From an uncultured Candidatus Saccharibacteria bacterium (GTDB lineage Bacteria; Patescibacteria; Saccharimonadia; Saccharimonadales; UBA6022): DNA of 6,398 nt. The translations under genes and the position numbers were made by a program. Under the pieces are notes generated by a model. The model ran no database searches, had not been told where the DNA came from, and was given only the letters and a program-made list of their open reading frames with translations. This document shows positions 1 through 5,942 of this stretch, piece after piece; position 1 is the first letter of the stretch; every line of letters begins with the position of its first letter. The stretch lies in assembly GCA_946479665.1 (NCBI GenBank), contig CAMLGO010000046.1, forward strand, positions 1 to 6,398, read 5' to 3'.

Positions 1-1495
1 CTAGCATCTGCAGCTTTCGATTTGTGCCGTCCTGCAGCTCAAGCTTCACGTGCTGCGCATCGGCCCCCATGCGCCGCAGGCCAGTCACCAGCACATTCTC
101 ACTTTTAAGTACCGGCTGCGGATTGCCATTTCCAAATGGTTCGAGCGTATCGAGCAGTCCAATAAGCTCATCTGTCACCTGCTCAAAATCCGCCGTCACG
201 TCAGCTTTCGGCAGAAGTAAGGCAGCTTGATTGAATAGCTCTTTTGAGCGATAAAATTCATTCACTCGTTTGCGAAATGCGTCAATATTTTTCGTCGGCA
301 TCGTGACACCAGCTGCTAGCTTGTGTCCGCCACCTTTCGTAATGATGTCGTCGCTCGCACGGATTGCATCGGCAGCACTGAAGTCGCCGTAGCTGCGCGC
401 TGAGCCCTTCGCTTCGTCGCCCATTTCCTCAAGAACATAGGTGGGTTTTTTATATCGCTCAAGCAGTTTCGCTGCTACAATTCCAATAATGCCATGGTTC
501 CAGCCGGGTGAACTCACTACTAATACATCGTCGTTTTTATGCTGTTCTGCCTGAATGATAGCAGCTTTAAAAATCTTATCTTGATCTGCACGGCGCGCAA
601 GGTTCAGCGCATCCAGTTGCTGCGCCTTTTCAAGTGCCTCCATCGGATCGGCTGCCCGCAGCATATCGAGTGCATGTTGCGCCGTTTCAAGCCGGCCAGC
701 CGCATTCATGCGTGGCCCTAGTCCAAACCCAAGACTCCTGGCATTCACCTTCTCGGGTTCCACACCCGCCACTGCCATCAGCGCGCGAAGGCCCGGACGG
801 CGCGTCTTCGCTAGCACCTTTAACCCCCAATATACATTCGCGCGATTTTCATCAACCAGCGTCACAACATCACACACCGTCCCAAGTGCCACAAGATCAA
901 GCAGCCACTTTTCCTGCCCAATTTCGAGTCCGTCGAGTCTCGTTTGTAGCGCCTGTACGAGCTTGAAGGCCACGCCAACGCCCGCGAGATCAATAAATGG
1001 GTACTGATGATCAGGCCGCTTCGGGTTAATCACCGCGATAGCTGGCGGTTGAACTGGCGCCACGTTGTGGTGATCGGTGACGATCACATCAACGCCAAGC
1101 TCATTCGCCCGCACAATTTCTTTCTCGCTCAGACTGCCACAATCAACCGTCACGATCAGCCGCGCACCAGTAGCAGCAATTTTTTCAACCGCATCAACCG
1201 TCAGCCCATAGCCTTCAACAAATCGATTTGGGATAAAAGCGTCAACATGCTCAAAGCCAAAGCTCTCAAACGCATCCAGCAAAACAGTCGTCGCCGTCAA
1301 GCCATCGATATCATAGTCACCGTAGATCATTATCTTCTCTTGCTTTTCGTGCGCCCGAACAAGCCGCTCGACGGCCTTGTCCATGTCGGGCAGCAGAAAT
1401 GGATCGTGCTTCGCCTCATAGCTTGGTGATAAAAAAAGCTCCCGAGTCTTACCGCTAAGACCGCGAGCTTTTAAAATTTCATCAAATAGCTTCAT
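1..1495 (-). CDS. recJ: Single-stranded-DNA-specific exonuclease RecJ (3' end of gene outside window)
   Basis: RecJ is a Mn/Mg-dependent 5'-3' exonuclease on single-stranded DNA that acts in the cytoplasm in recombination, gap repair and stalled-fork processing. The frame is open for 498 codons from the ATG at 1495-1493 to the window edge. Visible DHH-phosphoesterase motifs are YGDYDIDGLTAT (residues 58-69), DCG with Asp118, the signature TDHH (140-143) and Asp209 in GTVCDVV. GPRMNAAGRL (260-269) follows. The DHHA1 part carries GWNHGIIGIVAAK (331-343), GSARS (364-368) and GGGHKLAAG (388-396). An OB-fold begins near 425, with LEPFGNGNPQPVL. RecJ is usually about 560-580 aa, so roughly 70 residues should lie beyond the window. 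The N-terminus (ILKARG, then HDPFLLPDMDKAVERL) fits the family, which supports this ATG. The ATG directly follows the TAA of the winged-helix gene with no Shine-Dalgarno, so translation is probably coupled to it. All catalytic residues are present. Confidence 0.96.
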   Translation of the reverse strand, partial: MKLFDEILKARGLSGKTRELFLSPSYEAKHDPFLLPDMDKAVERLVRAHEKQEKIMIYGDYDIDGLTATTVLLDAFESFGFEHVDAFIPNRFVEGYGLTVDAVEKIAATGARLIVTVDCGSLSEKEIVRANELGVDVIVTDHHNVAPVQPPAIAVINPKRPDHQYPFIDLAGVGVAFKLVQALQTRLDGLEIGQEKWLLDLVALGTVCDVVTLVDENRANVYWGLKVLAKTRRPGLRALMAVAGVEPEKVNARSLGFGLGPRMNAAGRLETAQHALDMLRAADPMEALEKAQQLDALNLARRADQDKIFKAAIIQAEQHKNDDVLVVSSPGWNHGIIGIVAAKLLERYKKPTYVLEEMGDEAKGSARSYGDFSAADAIRASDDIITKGGGHKLAAGVTMPTKNIDAFRKRVNEFYRSKELFNQAALLLPKADVTADFEQVTDELIGLLDTLEPFGNGNPQPVLKSENVLVTGLRRMGADAQHVKLELQDGTNRKLQML

Positions 1496-1795
1496 TTACA
1501 AATCAGTGGTTGGACGTTTTGGTCGGCCGGCTTGCTGCTGTGACTTAATCACGATACTCTGCAGCTCCTTAAAAATTGGGAACTGTTTATTGGTTGAGTA
1601 GATCTTCGTATTGCCCTGCTTCTCACTGCTGAGAAAACCAACTTTCTCAAGTCGCTTTAGTTCGCGCTGGATATTGCCCGGATCTTCTTTAATAAGCTTT
1701 GCAAGTCCTCGTACGTGAGTGTGAAAATCAGGATATTTGGCATACACCACCACAATTTTTCTTCGCACCCGAGAGGTAATAAAAACGTCTAACAT
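1496..1795 (-). CDS. Small winged helix-turn-helix DNA-binding protein (ArsR/MarR-like fold)
   Basis: This 99-aa protein is probably a transcriptional regulator. A first helix (about 5-20, SRVRRKIVVVYAKYP) leads into a helix-turn-helix at about 28-51 (HVRGLAKLIKEDPGNIQRELKRLEKVGFL) and a wing (about 53-69, SSEKQGNTKIYSTN). PIFKELQSIVIKS follows. The pattern resembles the stand-alone winged-helix proteins, and the N-terminal domains of some nucleotidyltransferases, in which PGNIQRELKRLE is the recognition helix. The tail (84-96) is basic and Gln/Pro-rich, with an AT-hook-like GRPKRP. I see no cysteine or His/Asp cluster for metal sensing and no ligand domain, so the signal is unknown. The gene lies between a phosphoribosyltransferase-like gene and recJ, has its own promoter upstream, and abuts recJ (TAAATG). 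It could regulate its own operon, but nothing in the sequence proves that. A purine run AAGGGA lies 4 nt before the ATG. Confidence 0.85.
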   Translation of the reverse strand: MLDVFITSRVRRKIVVVYAKYPDFHTHVRGLAKLIKEDPGNIQRELKRLEKVGFLSSEKQGNTKIYSTNKQFPIFKELQSIVIKSQQQAGRPKRPTTDL

Positions 1796-1799
1796 AAAT

Positions 1800-1805
1800 T
1801 CCCTT
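1800..1805 (-). promoter_or_regulatory. Probable ribosome binding site of the winged-helix gene
   Basis: The minus-strand sequence AAGGGA lies 4 nt before the ATG at 1795. It is a partial Shine-Dalgarno and somewhat close. It fits the leadered transcript predicted from the promoter at 1836-1864, unlike the three starts in this window that have no normally placed site. Confidence 0.45.
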
Positions 1806-1835
1806 GTTTACTCACTGACTCTTCTGTTGTTATCT

Positions 1836-1864
1836 ATTCTACACTTTTTAGACGCTAGTTTCAA
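1836..1864 (-). promoter_or_regulatory. Sigma70-type promoter for the winged-helix gene and recJ
   Basis: On the minus strand TTGAAA (1864-1859; 5/6 match to TTGACA) and TAGAAT (1841-1836; 5/6 match to TATAAT) are separated by exactly 17 nt. The -35 box overlaps the UGA stop of the upstream phosphoribosyltransferase-like gene. Transcription would begin near 1829, giving a leader of about 34 nt that contains the AAGGGA site before the winged-helix start. This is the best-spaced promoter in the window. Start-site mapping would confirm it. Confidence 0.7.
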
Positions 1865-2517
1865 CGCCAATTCAGCACAATCTGATTAATCTTGGCGATC
1901 GTCTCTTCGTGCGACGGGATGTCATTTTGCTCGTAGTAATGATCGGTTCCCATGAAGTTCTCCTTGACATCAAGAATATGCAGCTCGTCGGCCGCCATGT
2001 GCAGCTTATCAACAGCCGGAATCGTCGCGACCGGTGTAGCGACAATCAATTTTTGAATGCGGATTGGCTTCAGGAAATCGAGCGCTACATCAATTGCCGC
2101 CCCGTTATCAATGCCGTCGGCAACGAGAATCACCGTATGATCGCGCAACATATCGCTATCGATCACGCCCCCGTCGCCAAGTAAGCGATTGATCCGCTGA
2201 AACGCTTCGCGCTTTTGCTCTTCAAGATAGCCATGAAACTCACTCGCGTATTCTTCTACCTCACCAGCGCTAAACATACCGTTGTATGTAAATCCACCGC
2301 TCTGTGAGACGCCGCCGAAGCTAAGTCCTTCGCCAGGAATTTGAATGTCTTCAATCAGCAACATCGTCAGAATACAGTGAAGTGCCTCGGCAATCTGCTC
2401 GCCCACCTGAACGGCACCGTCACTGAGTGCAACGACAGCGCAGTTCTCATAGCGGTACTGCGGAGCGAGCTGCCCGGCTAATATCTGCCCTGCTTGGGCG
2501 CGACTTTCAAAATACAT
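1861..2517 (-). CDS. Phosphoribosyltransferase-like protein with a degenerate PRPP loop
   Basis: This 218-aa protein looks like a type I phosphoribosyltransferase-fold protein of the broad uncharacterised family whose members start with a FxxRxxAGxxLA segment (here YFESRAQAGQILAGQL, residues 2-17). ENCAVVALSDGAVQVGEQIAEAL (24-46) matches the first strand-helix unit. A long helical insert (about 84-115) follows. VILVADGIDNGAAID (129-143) stands at the place of the PRPP-binding loop, followed by the late strand LIVATPVATIPAVDKL and a C-terminal DHYYEQNDIPSHEETIAKI resembling the family's end. In active enzymes the loop has two acidic residues and a TGxT phosphate clamp. Here the first acidic residue is Ala133, and TGAT is replaced by NGAA (138-141). 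The fold call is fairly safe. Substrate and catalytic activity are unknown, and the protein may only bind a nucleotide. It is divergent from priA, with the start codon inside an inverted repeat and no Shine-Dalgarno. Confidence 0.75.
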   Translation of the reverse strand: MYFESRAQAGQILAGQLAPQYRYENCAVVALSDGAVQVGEQIAEALHCILTMLLIEDIQIPGEGLSFGGVSQSGGFTYNGMFSAGEVEEYASEFHGYLEEQKREAFQRINRLLGDGGVIDSDMLRDHTVILVADGIDNGAAIDVALDFLKPIRIQKLIVATPVATIPAVDKLHMAADELHILDVKENFMGTDHYYEQNDIPSHEETIAKINQIVLNWR

Positions 2518-2524
2518 ATGTTTT

Positions 2525-2540
2525 AGTTTAGCAGGTTATA
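2525..2540 (-). promoter_or_regulatory. -10 region for the phosphoribosyltransferase-like gene
   Basis: Two minus-strand candidates are visible. TAAACT (2530-2525) ends 7 nt before the ATG at 2517, the mirror image of the priA arrangement, and would give a leaderless transcript. TATAAC (2540-2535) is a better -10 (5/6) and would give a leader of about 10 nt, still without a Shine-Dalgarno. No good -35 box is visible for either. Confidence 0.5.
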
Positions 2541-2545
2541 CGCAG

Positions 2546-2551
2546 TATACT
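2546..2551 (+). promoter_or_regulatory. -10 element for priA, placed for a leaderless mRNA
   Basis: TATACT (5/6 match to TATAAT) ends exactly 7 nt before the priA ATG at 2559, so transcription would be expected to start at or next to the A of the ATG. No convincing -35 box is seen about 17 nt upstream. No Shine-Dalgarno precedes the ATG. A second TATAC (2537-2541) lies 9 nt further upstream and could serve as an alternative. Confidence 0.55.
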
Positions 2552-2558
2552 AAAACGT

Positions 2559-4499
2559 ATGCACTACTACGAGGTGGCACCAAATCAAATTATTCGCGCT
2601 AGCAGTGCGTTTTTTACCTATAGCTCGCTCGAGCCGCTGCAACCGGGACAGATCGTTAGTATTGAAGTTGGCAAAAAAAGCCTCATAGGCATCGTTCTGC
2701 GCGAGGTAACTAAACCGAGTTACGACACGAAACCAATCACTTCATCCATCGAAACCACGCCACTCCCTAAGTCCCTCGTATCACTCGCTTTATGGCTTAG
2801 TGAATATTACGCCACTCATCTTGCAACCGTTCTGCAAACAATACTCCCTCGCGGGCTACAAAAGAATCGTCGCTCACGCACGCCATCACCTCGAGAATCT
2901 TTGCGAGATCGAACAACTATTGTGTTCACTAAAGAGCAGCGAGAGGCAATCGACACAATTGAACACATGACACCCGGATCAGCCCTCCTGCACGGCGTTA
3001 CCGGTTCTGGCAAAACACATGTCTATATCGAACTGGCCAGACGAGCCCTCGCTCGTGGCGAATCCGTCATTGTACTTGTGCCCGAAATCGCCCTCACATC
3101 ACAACTCGTCGACGAGTTCTCGCATCACTTCGACACTATCACGCTTGCCCACTCGCGTCAGACCGAGGCCGAGCGGCACCAGGCGTGGCGTGACGTACTT
3201 ATCGGCCAGTCACCACGCGTCGTTATCGGGCCGCGCTCTGCCCTTTTTCTTCCTCTCGCTAAGGTCGGATTGATCGTTATCGATGAGGCCCATGAACCAA
3301 GCTTCAAGCAAGAGCAAGCGCCGCGCTACTCAGCACTGCGTGCCGCTAGCATGCTCGCCCGCTACCACAATACAAAGCTTGTTCTCGGTAGCGCCACGCC
3401 AACCATTGCCGACCACTACCTGGCATCTCAATCAGGTCGCCCAATTATTCGTATGCAAGAGCGTGCCAAGGATGGCGCCGTTGCTCCGACTATCACGCTT
3501 GTCGATATGACAAAGCGACAATCATTCAAGCGTCAACGCTTTTTATCAGACATACTACTCTCTCAATTGGAAGAAACATCTGCAGCCGGCAACCAAGCGC
3601 TCATCTTCCATAATCGTCGCGGTAGCGCCAGCACAACCTTATGCGAAAACTGCGGTTGGCAAGCAATATGCCCACGCTGCTTCGTTCCACTCACTCTACA
3701 TACCGATAAGCACCACCTACGCTGCCATATTTGTGGTCATACCGACAGGGTGCCAACCAGCTGTCCAGAATGTCACCACGCCAACATTATCCATAAAGGC
3801 ATCGGCACCAAGCTTATCGAAGCAGAACTGCGCAAACTATTCCCGGATAAAGTAATTATGCGCTTCGATGGCGACAGCGAATCTGGCGAATCAGTTGAAC
3901 AAAAATATAGCGAACTCTACGACGGTACGATCGATATTATTATCGGCACGCAGGTCATTGCCAAAGGGCTCGACCTTCCAAAGCTACGCACGGTCGGCGT
4001 CATCCAGGCCGATGCCGGTCTCAGCCTGCCTGATTTTGGATCAAGCGAGCGCACCTTCCAGCTACTCGCCCAGGTAGTCGGCCGCGTCGGAAGATCACAT
4101 CATCCGACGAATGTTATTGTTCAAAGCTACCAGCCAACCCACCCGGCAGTCGCCGATGGGCTAGCTCAGGATTATGATCACTTTTATACCACGACGATTG
4201 CCGAACGCCAACACGGACACTTCCCGCCTTTTGTTCATCTTCTCAAGCTCACTTGTATCTACAAAACCGAAGCTGCTGCCATCAAAAACGCTCAAGTAAT
4301 CGCGAAGCTCCTTCGCAGCCACGTTCATGCCGATGTCCAAATTCTTGGCCCAACCCCATCGTTCTATGAGCGCCAACACGACACCTATCGCTGGCAGCTA
4401 ACGCTCAAGTCTCCAAAACGACAACACCTCATCGATGCCCTCGCATATGTGCCGGCGACTCACTGGCAGTCCGAACTCGACCCTACCAGCCTGCTCTGA
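2559..4499 (+). CDS. priA: Primosomal protein N' (replication restart helicase PriA), short form
   Basis: PriA is a superfamily 2 3'-5' DNA helicase that recognises abandoned forks and reloads the replisome. The N-terminal DNA-binding domain spans about 1-100 (YYEVAPNQII, then LQPGQIVSIEVG). A basic linker (about 101-120) leads into the helicase core: TKEQREAI (124-131), Walker A GVTGSGKT (146-153), VPEIALT (174-180), DEAH (242-245), GSATPT (277-282), IIGTQVIAKGLD (461-472) and QVVGRVGR (505-512). Eight zinc-binding cysteines lie in four CxxC pairs (362/365, 371/374, 389/392, 402/405), as in E. coli PriA. A C-terminal domain follows. The length is 646 aa against 732 in E. coli, and the Walker A lysine is residue 152 rather than 230. 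The winged-helix domain between the 3'-DNA-binding domain and the helicase therefore seems to be missing. The ATG lies 7 nt after a TATACT box with no Shine-Dalgarno. def follows after 20 nt. Confidence 0.97.
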   Translation: MHYYEVAPNQIIRASSAFFTYSSLEPLQPGQIVSIEVGKKSLIGIVLREVTKPSYDTKPITSSIETTPLPKSLVSLALWLSEYYATHLATVLQTILPRGLQKNRRSRTPSPRESLRDRTTIVFTKEQREAIDTIEHMTPGSALLHGVTGSGKTHVYIELARRALARGESVIVLVPEIALTSQLVDEFSHHFDTITLAHSRQTEAERHQAWRDVLIGQSPRVVIGPRSALFLPLAKVGLIVIDEAHEPSFKQEQAPRYSALRAASMLARYHNTKLVLGSATPTIADHYLASQSGRPIIRMQERAKDGAVAPTITLVDMTKRQSFKRQRFLSDILLSQLEETSAAGNQALIFHNRRGSASTTLCENCGWQAICPRCFVPLTLHTDKHHLRCHICGHTDRVPTSCPECHHANIIHKGIGTKLIEAELRKLFPDKVIMRFDGDSESGESVEQKYSELYDGTIDIIIGTQVIAKGLDLPKLRTVGVIQADAGLSLPDFGSSERTFQLLAQVVGRVGRSHHPTNVIVQSYQPTHPAVADGLAQDYDHFYTTTIAERQHGHFPPFVHLLKLTCIYKTEAAAIKNAQVIAKLLRSHVHADVQILGPTPSFYERQHDTYRWQLTLKSPKRQHLIDALAYVPATHWQSELDPTSLL

Positions 4500-4503
4500 C
4501 ATC

Positions 4504-4512
4504 TGTTATACT
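4504..4512 (+). promoter_or_regulatory. Extended -10 promoter for def-fmt, placed for a leaderless mRNA
   Basis: TGT directly followed by TATACT (4507-4512) forms an extended -10 element in the 20-nt gap between priA and def. The hexamer ends 7 nt before the def ATG, the same spacing as at priA. Transcription would begin at about the ATG. An AGGG lies between the box and the ATG but only 3 nt from the start codon, too close for ordinary Shine-Dalgarno pairing. The pair def-fmt may thus be transcribed independently as well as with priA. Confidence 0.55.
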
Positions 4513-4519
4513 AGGGTAA

Positions 4520-5095
4520 ATGAAAAAAGAAGACATCATAACCCTGCCGAACGCTCACTTGCGTACAAAATCAACAAAAGTTCACGTTGTAACTGACGAT
4601 ACCGTTAAGCTCATCGATGACATGACATCAGCCGCTCTCGACTGGGAAGATTCTCGTCCACACGAGATCAGCGCCGCACTTGCCGCCGTGCAGATCGACC
4701 GCCTCGAACGTGCAGTTATTGTCCGTAGTGATTTTGATGATAAATCATGCCGCGACTTCACCGCCCTGATCAATCCCGAAATCCTGAAGTATGAAGGCGA
4801 AGTTGAATACGACTACGAAGGCTGCTTGAGTGTCAGCCACGTCTACGGCAAGGTTCCGCGTCATACGAAGATCCGCGTCAAGGCCCTCGATGTTGATGGC
4901 AACGAAGTCCGCCTTCGTGCCGAAGGCTTCCTCGCTCGCGTCATTCAACACGAAGTTGACCACACCAATGGCATTGTTTTTATCGACCATATCCGTGACA
5001 ACACCGAAGCGTTTTATACTCTCGACGAGAAAGGCGAGCTACAACCACTCAATTATGACGAACACATCAAAGACTCTCGTATTCTTTGGGACTGA
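4520..5095 (+). CDS. def: Peptide deformylase
   Basis: This metalloenzyme removes the N-formyl group from the first methionine of new proteins at the ribosome exit. Of the three family motifs, motif II EGCLS (100-104, metal ligand Cys102) and motif III QHEVDH (143-148, ligands His144 and His148, catalytic Glu145) are intact. Motif I is normally GxGxAAxQ, but here it is SAALAAVQ (51-58): both glycines are replaced (Ser51, Ala53), while the AA and the functional Gln58 remain. The N-terminus (IITLPNAHLRTKS) matches the deformylase start. At 191 aa the length is normal. The C-terminal tail (about 165-191) is acidic and polar. The last 13 codons and the stop overlap the start of fmt, which encodes the enzyme that adds the formyl group. 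The gene has its own -10 element upstream. The call is firm, and activity is expected because all metal ligands are present. Confidence 0.94.
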   Translation: MKKEDIITLPNAHLRTKSTKVHVVTDDTVKLIDDMTSAALDWEDSRPHEISAALAAVQIDRLERAVIVRSDFDDKSCRDFTALINPEILKYEGEVEYDYEGCLSVSHVYGKVPRHTKIRVKALDVDGNEVRLRAEGFLARVIQHEVDHTNGIVFIDHIRDNTEAFYTLDEKGELQPLNYDEHIKDSRILWD

Positions 5096-5942
5096 GGACT
5101 TTAGCCTCACCGCCCTTACCGGCCTGATCGAAGCCGGTTATTCAATTGCAGCCGTCGTTACCAAGCCAGATAGCCGTAAAGGCCGCGGGCAAAAGCTGGT
5201 ACCACCAAGTATTAAAGTAGTTGCCGAACGTCACAACATTCCCGTTCTTCAACCGCAAAAACTCAGCGACATTGCAGACGCCATCAAAGCCCTCGACCAC
5301 CCCGTCGGCGTGCTCGTCAGCTATGGCAAAATCATCCCGCAGTCGATCATCGACCTATTCTCCCCTGGGATTATTAACCTTCACCCATCGCTTCTGCCAC
5401 TCTACCGCGGCCCATCGCCAATCGAATCAGCCATCAAAAATGGCGATGCCGTTACAGGCACTTCAATTATGCAATTATCGGCTAAAATGGACGCCGGCCC
5501 AGTTTACGCAGCAAAAGAATACCCGCTACATGGCACCGAAACGCGCCTCGAACTCTATCACACGCTAGCCACCATCGGTACCGACCTCCTCCTCGAGGTA
5601 TTGCCACAGATCATGAGTGGCGAACTGCAACCCATCGAACAAGATGAGTCACGCGCAGTCTACTGCCAGCTCCTGCAGAAGCAAGATGCGCTGCTCGACC
5701 CAAACGCTGTCTCCGCCCAAGCAGCTGAACGGCTCGTTCGCGCCCACATCGGCTTCCCAAAGACAAAACTTACCATTCATGGCGCACCCGTCATTATCAC
5801 CAAAGCCCACGTCTCACACGAAAAAAATACACCTCTCGACATTCTCTGCCAAGATGGTGCATTTCTTTCAATTGATGAGCTTATTGCTCCAAGCGGCCGC
5901 ACGATGGACAGCGCAGCCTTTATGCGCGGCTATATTGACTAG
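5055..5942 (+). CDS. fmt: Methionyl-tRNA formyltransferase
   Basis: The enzyme transfers a formyl group from 10-formyltetrahydrofolate to Met-tRNA(fMet) in the cytoplasm. The 295-aa protein begins with the Rossmann-like strand TLVFFGTEDFS (7-17), followed by VVTKPDSRKGRGQKLVPPS (34-52). The active-site stretch is NLHPSLLPLYRGPSPI (108-123), with Asn108, His110 and Asp146 (KMDAGP) matching the E. coli triad Asn106, His108 and Asp144. The smaller C-terminal tRNA-binding domain runs from about 205 and is somewhat short (E. coli Fmt is about 315 aa). The ATG at 5055 is forced: only a few codons precede the first core strand, and no ATG, GTG or TTG lies between. The reading frame stays open further upstream, but that part lies inside def and does not resemble Fmt. 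No Shine-Dalgarno is near the ATG, so translation is probably coupled to def. The stop codon shares CTAG with the convergent DUF5663-like gene. Confidence 0.96.
   Translation: MTNTSKTLVFFGTEDFSLTALTGLIEAGYSIAAVVTKPDSRKGRGQKLVPPSIKVVAERHNIPVLQPQKLSDIADAIKALDHPVGVLVSYGKIIPQSIIDLFSPGIINLHPSLLPLYRGPSPIESAIKNGDAVTGTSIMQLSAKMDAGPVYAAKEYPLHGTETRLELYHTLATIGTDLLLEVLPQIMSGELQPIEQDESRAVYCQLLQKQDALLDPNAVSAQAAERLVRAHIGFPKTKLTIHGAPVIITKAHVSHEKNTPLDILCQDGAFLSIDELIAPSGRTMDSAAFMRGYID

Larger units (their letters stand above)
2515..2561. repeat. 13-bp inverted repeat whose arms contain the two divergent start codons
   Basis: The left arm (2515-2527) reads CATATGTTTTAGT. The reverse complement of the right arm (2549-2561) reads CATACGTTTTAGT, a 12/13 match, and the arms are separated by 21 bp. 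Each arm carries a start codon in the same place: the phosphoribosyltransferase-like gene on the left (minus strand) and priA on the right (plus strand). Each transcript would therefore read ACTAAAAC, A or G, T, ATG at its start. The repeat could be a shared leaderless-promoter element, an operator, or both. Confidence 0.75.

Noticed and set aside
634..1429. Several plus-strand open frames of 99-140 codons
   Set aside because: They lie antisense to recJ, whose frame shows every family motif through this stretch. Their translations have no recognisable domain.
1496..1795. Metal-sensing ArsR repressor
   Set aside because: The fold is similar, but there are no cysteines and no His/Asp metal cluster, so a metal-sensing role has no support.
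1799..1860. Intrinsic terminator after the phosphoribosyltransferase-like gene
   Set aside because: I found no stem followed by a T-run on the minus strand. The region is better explained by the promoter of the next gene.
1909..2184. Plus-strand open frame of 91 codons
   Set aside because: It is antisense to the phosphoribosyltransferase-like gene and shows no domain or ribosome binding site.
4513..4516. AGGG as Shine-Dalgarno of def
   Set aside because: It is only 3 nt from the ATG, too close for normal pairing. The TATACT box 7 nt from the ATG fits a leaderless start better.
4995..5020. Internal promoter for fmt (GTGACA and TATACT inside def)
   Set aside because: Both boxes look good, but the spacer is only 14 nt, shorter than functional sigma70 spacers. 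Coupling to def explains fmt expression more simply. The TATACT box alone cannot be excluded.
4830..5054. Upstream in-frame extension of fmt starting at 4830
   Set aside because: The extra 75 residues lie entirely in def's coding DNA, have a low-complexity Ser/Arg/Thr composition and do not resemble Fmt. The ATG at 5055 matches the expected N-terminus.
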